The notes: generated from the sequence alone by a model not told the origin. A stretch of 64,000 bases of DNA from Cyprinodon diabolis (GCA_030533445.1 CM060065.1:49283964-49347963); one strand, 5' to 3'; shown: positions 11,901-26,900, numbered from the stretch's first letter. Numbers and translations: made by a program.

Positions 11901-14900
11901 ACATGGTACAGTCACAACGAAGAACTACTGTACTTCTAATTTTGGAAGAAGTTGATATCAGTGACGTAATGCATGTGTCAGAATGCAAAATAGCAGCACA
12001 ACTACAGACTAGTCTGGGTGCCAATATTGGTCTCAATTGGGGCTGAAGAACTTAAAAAGACCTACATTAAAGTTGCGATTTTTATAAAAATTTTCCTTTG
12101 CACCGACCACAGGCATGTAGATGTTTTCGCTCCACTTTCATTTTTTTTTTTTCGTTACCTTAAAAGCTGCATGTTTCACTTCCCCTCTGCAAGGTGGCAA
12201 AACCACTTTCAAAGTATCAGCGCCACCTAAATATGGAGGACCAGCTCTACCATATTTAAAAATACAGAAATAAAAAAATGCTCAATAACTAAATAAGCAT
12301 ACAATTGATTGCCAAAAATACAATAAATAAACAAATAAATGTAGGTAGAAATTAAATCATACAGTGAGACTTAATGTATATATCTCTTTTAATTAGCTTC
12401 TTTATTTATTCATTTTTGTAATAATTACCTTATTTATTTATTGTTCGTTATAATCAACTTTATTTATTAATTACTTGTCTGTTTTATTCTTCCTTTGTAT
12501 ATTTTTACCCTATTTATTTCTGCCTGTTTTTTACATTTCTGTATGCATTATTGGCAATTAATTGTATGCTTATTTATTGAGCATTTCTTTATTTATGTAT
12601 TCATTTTAAAATATGGTAGAGCTGGTCCTCCATACCTTAAGTGCTGGAGCGAAAAAGTTGGTGTCTGGTTTAATGAAATGTAACCAAATTTAGTGTTGCT
12701 GCAATTTGAAAATTGTGTTGTTTTATTGATTGCAATTGTATCGTCGCAAATGTAATTAATTGCTCAGCTTTTAGTCATAATGTTGTTAATAATTATCAGT
12801 TTAATCGTTGCCACTCCTTGAATATGTTGCGTTTTATTGAATGTTCTAAATAATTAACAGTTTGGGTTGTAATTAGAGATTCTCCTGTTTCTTTTTATGA
12901 GGCGGAAAAAGTGAACATCACACAGCAAAGTCCATCTAGGACATTTTTAACCCTGGTCCTCAAGGCACACTGCCCTGCATGTGATTGATTTTCCCCAGGT
13001 TGTAACATACCTGGCATCAATTGATGGCAGATTAACGGGCTTATATCTAAAATATCTAAAACAAGCAGGGCGGTGTGCCTTGAGGATTAGGATCGAGAAG
13101 CGCTGATCTAGGAACTCCTCCCACCACACTGACCCATGCACCGCATCACCAGTTTACTGCCATTATCTGCCCTGGAATCGCCTTAACTGTAGAACGGTTG
13201 GTAGGCCTGCTTTTTATGGTTCATTTTGGGCATGAAATTGTGTTTGAAAAGAAGCTGAAGTTTTAGTCTTTTTTTGGTTTATTTTGTCTCTTCCTCTCTG
13301 CCAAAATGTCAGATTTTGCAATATAAGCCAAAGATGGGCATAAAAAATAATAGAGAAAAATAAAAACTGTGTAATCTCTTTATTGTTAAACTATTAATAC
13401 CTCAGAGGTATGGATACTTGTGAACAAAAAGAAGGATATCAACTATCATATCAACTTATTTGGTGGTAATGCAGAACTTTAAACTAATCAGGCCCAGTAT
13501 TCTCAAGGAATCCGAAGCCTAAAGATATTAGTGAGGAGGACTCTGGTAGAGAGCCATATGGGTGATCAACATCTAAAGAGAGGAGTAAATGAGCACATGG
13601 ATTTCTTTTAACAATCTCCCAATCAAAATTAATTCAACTGTATTCTGGTTTTAGTAGCTGGATGGGTTGATGGTACGAAATATCAGAGAGGAAGAGGCTT
13701 TGATCTGAGCCACTTGAACTGACTCGTCTTGATATGGAGAAGAAGCCGCTCTACTCCCAGCCTTTCCTGACTCACTGAGCTCCGCACCCTATCTCTAAGA
13801 AAGTCCCGCCTACGCAGGGTAGAAAGCTAATTACAGGTGCTTGTAACTGGGATCTTGTTCTTTTGGTTATAATCCAGATTTCATTACAATAGTTGAAAGT
13901 AAGAATAAAGACGGACAGTAAATCAAAGAGCTTTGCCTTCTCGCTCAGCTCTCTCTTCACCACAGCAGATCAGTGCAGAGCATTGCAACAGCAGCTACAC
14001 AGTTTTATCTCCTCACTGGTAAACGGGAATCCAAAGTCTTGAACTTCTACTTGAGGCAGGAAAAATGGCCTCGGCTAGCTAATACCGCTCTTCAGTTGCC
14101 ATTGTCCTGCATCCTTGCATGCTGCTCCAACACACCTAAAACAAAAGGCCAAATTACCTTCCTGGCATGTTGGTAAGCTTAGCAGAGGCCTGGTCATTAA
14201 CAATTCATTAGAAGGGATGCATGCAAAAGCTGCAGGACGGTAGCAGTCAAGGACTGATATTTCCTACTCCAGGTGTAGGTCTTGCCAGGATGGAGCCGGT
14301 AGAATCACATCATCTGCAAAAAGCTGGGACAAAATCTACAGGTCCCCAGGTCCAGACTAGGGCTGGGCGATAATTCGATAACGATATATATCGATCGATA
14401 GACGTGTGGCGCAATAGAAAAAAATAGGCTCGATAAAAGTTCGATAAGAAACGCAGTTTTCCTTCCTTCTCATTGTAGCCTAGCATGTAGGTTTATGCTA
14501 GTCACTACATCCTCCCAACCAATCACAATCGCGGACCCAGGCATGGCGTCACCAAGCGCCGCCCTCTCAAACCACAACACAGAGCACATGCAGATGTCGC
14601 AGCAGGAGAGGCAGAGGAAATTGTTCCAAAGAAGGGTTTTTGTAGTTCGGCAGTTTGGCAGTATTTCGGTCGTGGCAAGTCGGACAAAAAACAAACCACA
14701 GTCATCTGTGAAATGTGTCGGGAACCAGTGAAAACCAAGTCTGATAACAAAACCAACTTTTTTTTTTTTTTTTTATCATCTCAGCCGCACACACCCGCTG
14801 GAGTACGAGCTGTGTAGGCCCCGGCGCGGCTCTCCTCCGAGGAATCTTCGGGAATTTCTGGAAAATACAGGTGCTGGTCATAAAATTAGAATATCATGAA

Positions 14901-17900
14901 AAAGTAGATTGATTTCAGTAATTCCATTTAAAAAGTGAAACTTGTATATTATATTCATACATTACATACAAACTCATATATTTCAGATGTTTATTTTGTT
15001 TAATTTTGATGATTACAAATGACAACAAATGAAAATCTCAAATTCATCATATCAGAAAATTAGAATATTACTGAAGACCAATAAAAACAAAGGATTTATA
15101 GAAATGTTGGCCAACTGAAAAGTATGAACATGAAAAGTATGAGCATGTACAGCACTCAGTATTTAGTTGGGCCTCCTTTGGCCTGTATTACTGCAGCAAT
15201 GCGGCGTGGCATGGAGTCGATCAGTCTGTGGCACTGCTCAGGTGTTATGATAGCCCAGGTTGCTCTAATAGTGGCTTTTAGCTCTTCTGAATTGTTGGGT
15301 CTGGTGTATTGCATCTTCTTCTTCACAATACCCCATAGATTTTCTATGGGGTTAAGGTCAGGAGAGTTTGCTGGCCAATTAAGAACAGGGATACCATGGT
15401 CCTTCAACCAGGTACTGGTAGCTTTGGCACTGTGTGCAGGTGCCAAGTCCTGTTGGAAAATGAAATCTGCATCTCCAAAAAGTTGGTCAGCTGCAGGAAG
15501 CATGAAGTGCTCTAAAACTTCCTGGTATGTGGCTGCGTTGACCCTGGACCTCAGAAAACACAATGGACCAACACCAGCAGATGACATGGCACCCCAAACC
15601 ATCACTGACTGTGGAAACTTTACACTGGACTTCAAGCAACGTGGATGAAGTGCCTCTCTTCTTTTCCTCCAGACTCTGGGACCTTGATTTCCAAAGGAAA
15701 TGCAAAATTTACTTTCATCAGAGAACATGACTTTGGACCACTCACCAGCAGTCCAGTCCTGTTTCTCTTTAGCCCAGGCAAGACGCTTCTGACGCTGTCT
15801 GTGGTTCAAGAGTGGCTTGACACAAGGAATGCGACAGCAGAAACCCATGTCTTTCATACGTCTGTGTGTGGTGGTTCTTGAAGCACTCACTCCAGCTGCA
15901 GTCCACTCTTTGTGAATCTCCCCCACATTTTTGAATGGGTTTTGTTTCACAATCCTCTCCAGGGTGCGGTTATCTCTCTTGCTTGTACACTTTTTTCGAC
16001 CACATCTTTTCCTTCCCTTCGCCTCTCTATTAATGTGCTTGGACACTGAGCTCTGTGAACAGCCAGCCTCTTTAGCGATGACCTTTTGTGTCTTGCCCTC
16101 CTTGTGCAAGGTGTCGATGGTCTTCTTTTGGACAACTGTCAAGTCAGCAGTCTTCCCCATGATTGTGTAGCCTATAGAACTAGACTGAAAGACCATTTAA
16201 AGGCTTTTGCAGGTGGTTTGAGTTAATTAGCTGATTAGAGTGTGGCACCAGGGGCCATCAATTTTGAACCTTTTCAGAATATTCTAATTTTCTGATATGA
16301 TGAATTTGAGATTTTCATTTGTTGTCATTTGTAATCATCAAAATTAAACAAAATAAACATCTGAAATATATGAGTTTGTATGTAATGTATGAATATAATA
16401 TACAAGTTTCACTTTTTAAATGGAATTACTGAAATCAATCTACTTTTTCATGATATTCTAATTTTATGACCAGCACCTGTATATATATAAAGTTCTGGGC
16501 AGTTTCCCACGTAGTTCTAACAGTTGAGAGAAACATGCTGAGGGGCCAGAAACTTCAAAGTAATAACTCAGGTTAAAGCAGGAAACTAAGCTGAACCAGG
16601 TTTATTTGTTATATTTATTTTGGTCACTTTAGTTTATTCTTTGTCAGTATTTAATAACATAACCCAGGTCTTTTAAGTTATTTTTCTTTAAAACAATTCT
16701 GTTATGGTTAAAAAAGTTGGTTAAATAAATATTTAATTGGAAGTCTGTGTTTGTGTTCTTTATTAAAATTAAATCATTTAGCAATATCATAAAAAGTCCA
16801 GGCAGAGCTGCACATAAAATATGGTTTCAAATCTTTTCAATAATTATCGATATCGATCAATATGCATTTTTTTTATCGATAAGCTTTTTTTCTATATCGC
16901 CCAGCCCTAGTCCAGACCCCCTGTGGCCCTTGGCTGCTCCTAGAAATCCTGCCCATAAAGGTTATGAACAGGACTGCTGACAGAGGGCAACCCTGCTTTG
17001 GTTCCATAGGTCAATTAAATTTAGCCAAGTTTTGTTATGATGACATATTTTATACGGATTAGCACTTTAAATGTTTCTTTTTTTTTTCTTTTTTTTTGGA
17101 GGGACCAATCACAGCTCTTAGACAGCTTTACCCTTATTTAGAGGTCAGCCACACATTCTCGCTCTTAGCAAAACAAAGTAAACTTACTACTATTTCTTCT
17201 GGAGGGAGGAGATCCAGATTTGAACAGCAACATTTAAAAAAAGGTCAGACAAGTTAAATAGGGTGGATTTTGCAGCAGAATTCTGGAACAGAGGAAACAA
17301 GATGCTTTTAAATTAAAGTTTGAGGAGCATCTTTGAAATGCCCCCAAGCCACTTTAAAGCAGCCTTTCCGGGTTTATTACAAAATCATTTAGAAATGTAT
17401 CCAAATGTATGACATATTTCAAAGAAAAATGTCAAAATTCTTAAGAAAAACATGTTTTATTAAACTGAAAGTCCACTGCTATGATACCAATGAGGAAAAG
17501 ATGAAAGAAAAAAAATCTTTTAGCAAATTAGGTTTAAGAAATTAAGAGCAACAAAAAAAAAGAAAACAAGAGGTACCTACTAAACTTACTTCTAAATTAA
17601 AACTCATAGAAAGGACTTAAGGCCAAGCTGGAGCTCCTAGATGGCTCAGATCTTTTTCTGAAAATCTTCTTGGCTGATTGATTCCTACTTTACTACCACA
17701 GTCCCCAGATATCTAAAAAGTAAATGTAGAACAATATGGATGCTTATGAGGGACATTATGGCTTTTTCAGCTTTCCTTGTATGACTTACCTTCACAGTGT
17801 TGCTCTACATCAGGTTCCCCCCTGTGTAAAATAAAAATGAACTGGCAGACATGACAAATGGCTCTTAAAGAACCCCCTGTCACAGGCCCGTCTGTTATGA

Positions 17901-20900
17901 ATCTTTCCACAGACTTTTGCTGCATTTCTTTTCAGATTTGTATTAAACATTCACATTCTTTACCCTTTCTTTTTGCTTTAAGAGCATCATGTGCTGGTTT
18001 TACTTTTCAAAACTTCACCCAGTCAAATGCGGGTCATTGTTTCAATTTGGAGGATGATGGGACTGCAGTAAAAGATTTTAGTCCTGCACAAATCTGAAGA
18101 TGTGGTGATCCTAATCACCACTTTGAATCTTTCCTCCATAGCCCAGGCCATGTCAGAAACCCATCCTTCTGATGGATACACTCTAGGCATGTTTAAGTGG
18201 ACAAGAAAGTCCCAGTTTCTTCATTAAAGTATATTTTAAGATCTAGTATACTATAACAAATATGCAAGCCTCATGCTTGGTCTTGATTGTAATGTTCCCT
18301 TAAAAAAAGCGTGGCTTTGTGGGTGCACATGTGCTGCATGAGTCATGGTTCCACCCACCATAAGCAGCCTACTCATAAACTGCCTTGTTCTTTCATCGAT
18401 TGCACCGTCTGCTGCTTCACTGCCTGTAGTGACTAGTAGTACCACCGCTTACACACATGACTTAGCAAAAGCATTAAAAGGCATTTTAAAGGTGATTGGT
18501 TTTGGACTCTCACTTGTTTGAACTTGTTCTTGTAGTGGGAAGTAGCAGAAACCTACTTATCAGTTTCACTTTCTGACACATGCAGCTTCCTTGTCATCCC
18601 AGTCCACCTGTGGACTGCCAGGTGACAAACATGTCTCTCACCATGTAACATGCAGAATCTATTTCTCTTTAAAAATGAAATGTTAATTATTCCAAGTCCC
18701 CCTCTTCATGCTTTCAACAGTCTTGTTTTTTTTAAGCTTAAGATCTATAAATTAAATCTTCTGTCCACCTCAGTTGCCACTAGAGTTACTAATATGCATC
18801 GCTTAAGTATCCAAAACTTTTATTTTTTGTTGGGTTTTCAAAATTATAAATGACTTAAGCTAAATATATAAGATGTCCCTTGAGCAGGATTGGGAATAAG
18901 ATTTTCACGATTCAATCCCTTATCGATTCTCTTATTGATTCTGTGAAACGATGAACTTGGTGAGCGCACGGTGACATTCGTCTACCGTCTCCTAGGACAT
19001 TCTATTTCTGCCTTCCTCGGCGAAAACGGAAGGCGGCGAACGGGACCTGCCAGCCTCTGAGCCAGCCAGGCTACCCGTCTCCTCACAGTCATCTAAATCT
19101 AATGGAGAAGGCATCCGTTTAATGGAAAAGCATTACTGTACAATTTCGGGAATTCAACTCATCTCCCCCTGATTTAAATAAACGAGCGTCGCCTTTCTCT
19201 CGCTCCCTGAACTGCGGAGTAACTTCGTAGCATGTCTAATAACCCCAAAGAGAGGTAGGGAATTGGTTAAATTCCAGAAATGGCATCTGATTTACTAGGA
19301 ACCACATTGAGCACAGCCAGTGATATAAAACTAACTACTTACCATCAGAGATGTCTTCCATGCATGCCTTCGAACATCAAAAACACGGCATATCTTAAAA
19401 TCTATGCCATGTTGTGTGCGCAGGTGTTTCTGCATGTTTGTATATTTCCTCCAGCGGATATTAGTGCCACTTTGCAACGATTTCTAAGCACCTTGTTGCC
19501 ATCTTTCTCTTCCTTAAAATTAAGCCAAACTTTCGATCGCTTTGACCGCTTTTGTTTTGCTTTTCTAGATTTGCGTCTGGTCACGTCGTACTTGCTTACT
19601 GAATGCCGTGTGCGTAACTGGCGTAAAAAAAGTGACACAAGTCGTGCTGCCCAGTGCTAGGCTCTAGAATCATTAAGAGAATCGTTAAGCGAGCTGCCAA
19701 ACGGTGCCATGAAATTGGAAAACACAGAACCGGTTCTGAACAGGAACCAGTTTTCGATTCTCATCCCTACCCTTGAGAAAACTAATCCTGCTTGGCTGGG
19801 TGTCTGAGTATGCGGGACGTCTAATTTAATGCCCCACCCCTGTCCTAGGCCTTGTTATTTAGGAAAAGATGTCATTGGAGGCAGTCAGGCGCCATTAGAT
19901 GTTCAGAACAATTCCTATTCGGAGGTTCCACTGATTGATATGAAGATTTTATGTGATAGAAGGCACCATGTGTCACTTCAGGGGGATGTTTAGTGCATCC
20001 TTCCCCACATTAGATTTGACATGTGCATCACAAATTGTTGAAGGGTTATCGGAATAAATGGGGCTGAATAGAAAATCCAATCATCATACCTCTGACAGGG
20101 ATCCAGAGCAAAGCGATTATCGTTTGTCTCTCCGAGGAAACTTTGAAAATTATTTGACAAAGTACAGAAACCTAAAGCTTCCATGGTGCAAGCAGTGGTT
20201 TATAGGAAATGTTTTTGGTTTAAAGACTGTTGCAGGTAGGCTTAAGGGTCTGATTCTAGGCCCCTAACTCATACATTCAGCTGCAGTCCTGAACTTCATG
20301 ACATAACAAACACAACAAAGGCTTTATGTAACAGCTCTTCATCTCAACAATGTCCTCCATCAAGTGAGACAATGACAAATGCACATCCTGGTCCTCCTCT
20401 CTTGTTCTGCTTCATTAGGGAGCATTCAGAGCAAAAGCACGCCTCACTTGGTTCTAACAGCCAGAATGTTTACCCTCAGAGAAGGAGTTTTTGCACATAA
20501 CCCTTCTACCCTAAACTTACCCCTAGGAAGGGGAACCATGGAGGTCGGTGTATAAACACCATTTGTTTTGACAGCTGTTGGTTGGTTACGTTCTTGCATG
20601 CGGTCGTTTTTATTTTGTGTTTTTTCTTTTGGCGAGGGTGATGTCATACATGCCAATGCTAAAGTGGAACTCATAACATTGGGTGGCCTTTTAGATGTAG
20701 GTTAAAAGCTGCAAAGTGAGCCTTGGACCCTTTTAGAGTTCAGCTGCGCCTAAAGAGGCTGAGCAGAGGAGACGTTTGGTGAACACAGCTTGCAGTTGAC
20801 CTGCAGCAAACACTCCTGTTTTCTTCTAGTGCTTGTTGGTCCCATGGATAACAACATGGATTATTTACCCACTCATGTACACAATCAAATAAGAGACTGC

Positions 20901-23900
20901 TGTGTTTTTGATTAATCAACATCTCTAGATCAGCAGATTTGAATCCAGCTTGACTCTACTAGCAGATTTTCAACTTATGTCCTTCAGTCTTGATTTATCT
21001 TCTGCTCCCTATTGGCTAGTACAGCACAGGACAGAGGATGGACATTATTACTAAAGAGTCTGCTTGACTTAAAGGTAGTGTTGCTCCGATACCGATAGCA
21101 GTATCAGGCGGGGCCCCGATCCAGCACTAAAATGGTGGTATTGGTATCTGCGAGTACCAACAAATAGGGCACCGATACCATTTTGAGAGCCAAAAGTTTA
21201 TTCAACTATTGTCACATCCAAGTCGTATTTTAAATTACCTTAATTGGACCATTAAATTTACAGGTACTAGGGCACTGCGCAAGATGATGCATGTGACGTA
21301 ATCCCTGAGCTGCGTCAGTGCGGGCAGCCCTGTTCTTAATCAGAATATAGATAGCGTGGCTGTCAGTACGCCAACAACATGCAAAAGTGTAAATGTATGT
21401 TTACTGACCATTTACAAACCGCTCCAAGGTGTCCTGGTTCTCCCAAATGAAAAAATGCCCTATATATACACACATACACATCGATTTCAAACAGATTCTA
21501 TTGGTATGGTATCGGTCCGTACTGCACAGCCAGGTATCGGGTATCGGCATCGGGGCCAAAAAAATGGCATCTCCGCAACACTAGTTAAAGGCTACACACA
21601 TGGATGTGTTTGGAACATTAAAGCACTTCCAAATAACTTTTTTTAGTTTTAATCAATATTTTTATTTATTTTTGGCTCCGCCCTGTACCCATACGTAAAA
21701 ATTCAAAAAAATATCCACTGGACTTGGTTTCCAAGATTTGAAGGCGTTTCGCCACCTCTCCAGGAAGCTTTCTCAATTCAAATGTCTGGATCCGCAGTGA
21801 GTTTGAGTCTTATATAGACAAAGCCTTGTTTCGCTTGCAAACATGCAAATGGTAACCGATGAATGGGTCGTTTGGTTCCATCGTTAGCCTGTAATATCTG
21901 AACCCTCGATAAAAGCTGTATTTCCTGGAGGAGAACCTGCAGTTGCTTCCACTTGCAGTTGGATTGAAGAACATATCAGTGGCTGTTTGAAAGATGGTGA
22001 CAGCAATGTGTCGTGAGGGGGAAAAAAAGTAGTCAACTATTCATCCTAGTTAAATAAACGGAGATCGATGGATTTCACTCAGTCGGCACTTTTACTAATA
22101 TCTTTGCAAAGAGAGAACAGTCATCATGAAGCCCTAATGGCCCAGCATTCTGCCCTGTTCTGATCTGGGAAGCGTTCGTCCCCCCCTACTTAGAACACTG
22201 CAAAAGTAGTCAAAGTCAAAACAAATTACAGACACTTTGGTTAAACAGTAATATGTTATGAATAAACCTTGAAAAGAATCTGGTTTGTTATGGGAAGAAG
22301 CTATGACTGGTCTACAAACACCATCCTGCAGAGAATGGTGTGGCCTTGAGAGAGAAACAGACTGAGTGAAAAGTTTTATAGTGAGTAAATAGGATAAATT
22401 AATATATAATAGAAGAGAGATAAAAATTTTCCGACAACAAATGTCATATGACAATGATGGAAATAAGAAAAATTTTGGTTTTGTACCGTATTCCAGCACC
22501 GCTGTCGCAGGAATACGGTACAGTGACTGATGTGCGGATAAGTTTAGAGCCTTGAAAGGACTAAATATGTAATGTTTGATAATTTCACAGTAAACTCAGC
22601 TGTCGATTCCAGCAGAAACGAGCCGCATTGCCTGAATATCAACCCTGCTCAATTTGCACTAATTACAGTCGCTCTGGGAAATGTAGTCGCGTCGACTACC
22701 GAAGTGACGTATGCTGTAAAGCAGTCTGCACATTTTTAGCTGCTTAGTGTGGGTGAAAGCGATACAGACCCCTCGGGCCATGATAGAGGTTTCATTTAAA
22801 CAGATGTATGTCGATGTATATATTCAAAAAAGTTCAGAAAATATTTTATGGAAATGGAAAATTTACTTGGTGTGATGGCTTAAAGATATTTTGGGGGGAA
22901 GCAGGAAAAAAAAGGCAGATTAATGTTAAGATTTTTTTTTTTTTATGTGTATAACAAAATAATTTGATCCTGTCGAGGCTTAAAATAGAATCTTATTCTC
23001 TTTATATTTTTTGTATTTAGCAGAATCCAGTAAATGTCTCTCAGTATGATGATGTTTGAAGAATATTTTTAACAAGTATAACTGTTTCAAAGTGTCTTAG
23101 AAAGCACAATGAACTCTGAATTTGTTCATTGTTTGAACTTCCTTCTGGTAAAGGCGACTAATAAATGAAACTTTATCTCTGTAGGGAACATCATCGGCTC
23201 AGGGATCTTCATCTCGCCTAAAGGAGTGCTGGAGCATGCAGGCTCTGTGGGACTGTCGCTCATCGTCTGGGTTTGTGGAGGAGGGATCTGTGCTCTCGGC
23301 TCATTGTGTTACGCTGAACTGGGCGTCACAATCCCAAAATCTGGAGGAGACTATTCTTATGTGACGGAGATCTTTGGAGGGCTTGTAGGGTAAGTAAAAG
23401 GAGCTGATCAGGGTGGCCATCGTTTGAATTTGAACGATTCCGAAAGGCCTGAAACAATTAATTGGATTAATTGATTATTTAGTAATGTCAACTAATTTAG
23501 AAATCAGTTAATTGGTAACTGGAGTATAGACACTCTAAAACATGCCTTTAGCTGACAGACTAAACCACTTAGAGCATTAACTATACCAAAATAATAAAAA
23601 AAATAATATAACATTTTGAATTTAAGATTTTAAAAAAAATACCTTTTTCGTCTGTCAGTATGCTCTATTCAGAACTACTCAAGTGGAAAAGTTTTAGTTC
23701 CACCCGATTTAATTCTGTAAAAAATTTTAAAGGAATCTTTTGCTATCCGATTAATTGAAAAAATACATTTTAATTGAAAATAGCAAAATATAGTTGCCAC
23801 CTTAGATTCTGGCTCCTTGTTTTGATTTATACAATTTTCAGTTGCATTTCTTTTTAGAGAAATAGTCATAAAAGTTAACATATTTTAACTGAGATAGATG

Positions 23901-26900
23901 AACTTCTTGATTAATTCTAATTTTATCATTTAACTTTCTATAAACTTACTATGAATTATCAATGTTATTTTTATAGAATTTATAGATATTCCCTACAATA
24001 TATACCCTTTAAACTTTTTAAACTTCTGAATTGTCTTTTCACAGCGTTTCGCTTCATGGACTTTTACTTTCAAAAGCCTCAAACATTTATACATATCAAG
24101 TATCTGAAACACGTATTTAATAAATTTACTGTCCTGATTTTTTAGAGGCAGAGTGTTGTTGTTGGAAAAAGCAGCACAAAGGTGTTTGCTAAGGAAGGTT
24201 TCACTAAAGAATTGATTTTGTGTTGCTCAGTGCCTCAACTATGTGTGATTTACTTTTTTTGACAAAGGGATAAACGGGATTTGGTACGAAGTTCAGTTAG
24301 TGAGTCTCAGAAACAGATCCTAAGTGGAAATAAACAATGAATAAAGTTTCTCCTAAAATTATTCAGACGTCTGGTAGCTGTAGATTAAAGAGTTATTTTA
24401 TTCTATCAGAACCTCAAAAGAAACCAGACGGCATCTGTTAAAGTCAAATGATGCAAAAGCGGTTATGCATCCAAATGCAGGGGGAGCCTAACTTGGGGAA
24501 ACACCAGTGAACACTTCAAAGATTGGGCTCTCATCCTAAATTCAGAGGTATTTAATTATGAAACCCCATCCTTAAAATGATATAATCCATTTGCAAGTGC
24601 TGGTAGAAAACTGACCATGTCTTTAATTACTCATGGGCCACACTTACAAATTCAAAAGGTTACCAAGCATTAAAACTAGGCATAAAAAATAATTTAAAGT
24701 TGAACGATTCTGGCAGGATTAAAAAGTTAGAACCGGTTTCTATTGATCCTTTGTTCCCAACCCTGGTTTTCATTCTAAATTATATGAGTTTATCAAAGTT
24801 TGTAAATCGACTCAAAGGCCAATAGAACACTAGCCTGACGTAGTCCGACTCAAGTCTAGTCAGAATATGAGTCTGATACTGCTCTATAGAGCTGTAATTA
24901 TGGGGCGTGTTTCGAACGAACCAGGAAAAAAAATGCCTCTTCACTCAATTGGATAGACCTACAACCAATAAGAGCAACGGAGTGCGTGACGTATGTTAAG
25001 CGACCAAGGGAGCCAGCTGATGAATTAAACTTTTGCCGAATCCCGTAGGAAGGACGCCAAAAACATCTTTCTTTTCAACAAATGCCTTGATCGCGTTTCT
25101 CTGTTCCTCTTTTAAAATGAATTTGCTGTCGATATCTTCTAGATCAGACCTAATAGCAGAATCTACACACCTCAACTCTCCAGCGGCAGCCATTGTTGTT
25201 GTCACCCAAGCGCGCTTTGGTGACGTGGTTGATTACGTTACTGTTGATCATCTGTCCATCATCGTTTAAAGCCTGCCCTGACAATTTCATTGGCCCGACC
25301 AGATATTGGGCGAGCATACTCGCGCTACTATTGAGCAATGCCAGACTGAAGTTCGTAATAGCACCCAGGCCAATAGAACACCATGTTAACTTAATGTCTC
25401 ATTAGCATAATGCTTTACACTTTTAATGTAAAAAGTGAGAATAGCAAAGTAGAGAACATGACCTTGGTGGATGGAGTACTCAACAGTAGTAGTTGAGTAA
25501 AAGTATTGATACTCATAGTCAAATCTTACTTAACTACAAGTAAAAGTTAAACAGTCAAAATTCTAATGTAAAAAATGTGAATTATAAACAACATGTTGGA
25601 GGCTGATACTGGGGGACCTTGGTATGATCCTAAGTTTTGTAGAGCTGTACTTGGCCTTTATTCTAATGGCTGACTGGTTAGGCCCTAATGTACGGAAGAG
25701 GATTAGGGCCACTGGAAAAAAAAAAAAATTAGTTAAAAAAAAAAAAGTTAACTGATTTTTTTTTTTCAATTTTATTTCAGTTTAACATGTGAAAAAAAGT
25801 CAGAATTCTGACTTTATTCTCAGAATTCTGACTCTAATCTTAGAATTCTGATTTTAATCTCAGAATTCTGACTTTTTTCTCAGAATTCTGATTTTAATCT
25901 TAGAATTCTGATTTTTAATCTCAGAATTCTGACTTTTTTCTCAGAATTTTGGATCTTAATGTAGATGGGCACCATGAAGGAAAAGATGTGGAGCACTCAG
26001 CTTCACTGACAAAGATGTGAGTTATTTGAGGTGGCCAATGACACATTGGTGGGAAAATGACGGAATTAGGCAACTTTTTACTTGCCCGAGGGGTCCCCTC
26101 ATTAATGGAGGAGCAGAAGGTCATTAAAACAAGAGAGCTAGTCTCTAAAACAGACATGGCTATGGCTTGATGCTAACATGTTTGTTAGCTGTCAGAATTC
26201 TGAGAAAAAAGTCAGAATTCTGAGATTAAAATCAGAATTCTGACTTTTTTCCCATATTAAACTGAAATTAAATTTAAAAATCGGTTAACTTTTTTTTTTT
26301 TTTTTTTTCCAGTGGCCCTAATCCTCTTCCGTACTAATGAATGCGTGTGTGTGAACTGTTTTTGTTTCAAGAGTCGTTAGTTATTCATGCTTCATGTTCC
26401 CTGCCCTACTAACAAAACTGGTTGTTAGATTTTAAGCAATATAGAAAAAGTATCCCTTTGTAAAGTTAGTTGAAGAAATCCCACTTTTTCAACAGAAAGA
26501 ACTGTGTAATAATTTTTTGTGTTCTGGGTAGTGATGGGCATCTTTTGACAGTTTATCTTGTTTATGAGGAAAAGCCTAAGATATGGTTGTAAATTGAGTG
26601 ATATAAAAATATTAAGTTAAAACAAACATATTATTAACTCAGACAAATCCTGACAACTCACGCACGAAGATGTCTGCACATTCTAGAAGGGCAAAGTAAG
26701 TGATGGGTTCTAGATTAATCAGTAATTAATCCATTAAAGATCTATAAAGCCCATTTTATGTTTTATTTTAATCTCATTCACTGCTCCTGTTTGGAACATT
26801 TTAAACAATCTCTACATTGAAAAATGCACTTATGGTGACATAAAATGCTACAGTTTGAGTCTGCTTACTAGATGGTGAAATGTAATATCCAGAAAATGCT

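Larger units (their letters stand above)
14358..16909. mobile_element. hAT element with a nested Tc1 transposon
   Basis: Ends TAGGGCTGGGCGAT and ATCGCCCAGCCCTA are inverted. They are flanked by a perfect 8-bp duplication GTCCAGAC (14350-14357 and 16910-16917), as expected for hAT. It contains a decayed BED zinc finger (about 14620-14815) and a complete Tc1 insertion at 14868-16479. Confidence 0.9.

Noticed and set aside
15124..15648. 174-codon frame on the + strand
   Set aside because: It is antisense to the intact Tc1 transposase and has no family of its own.
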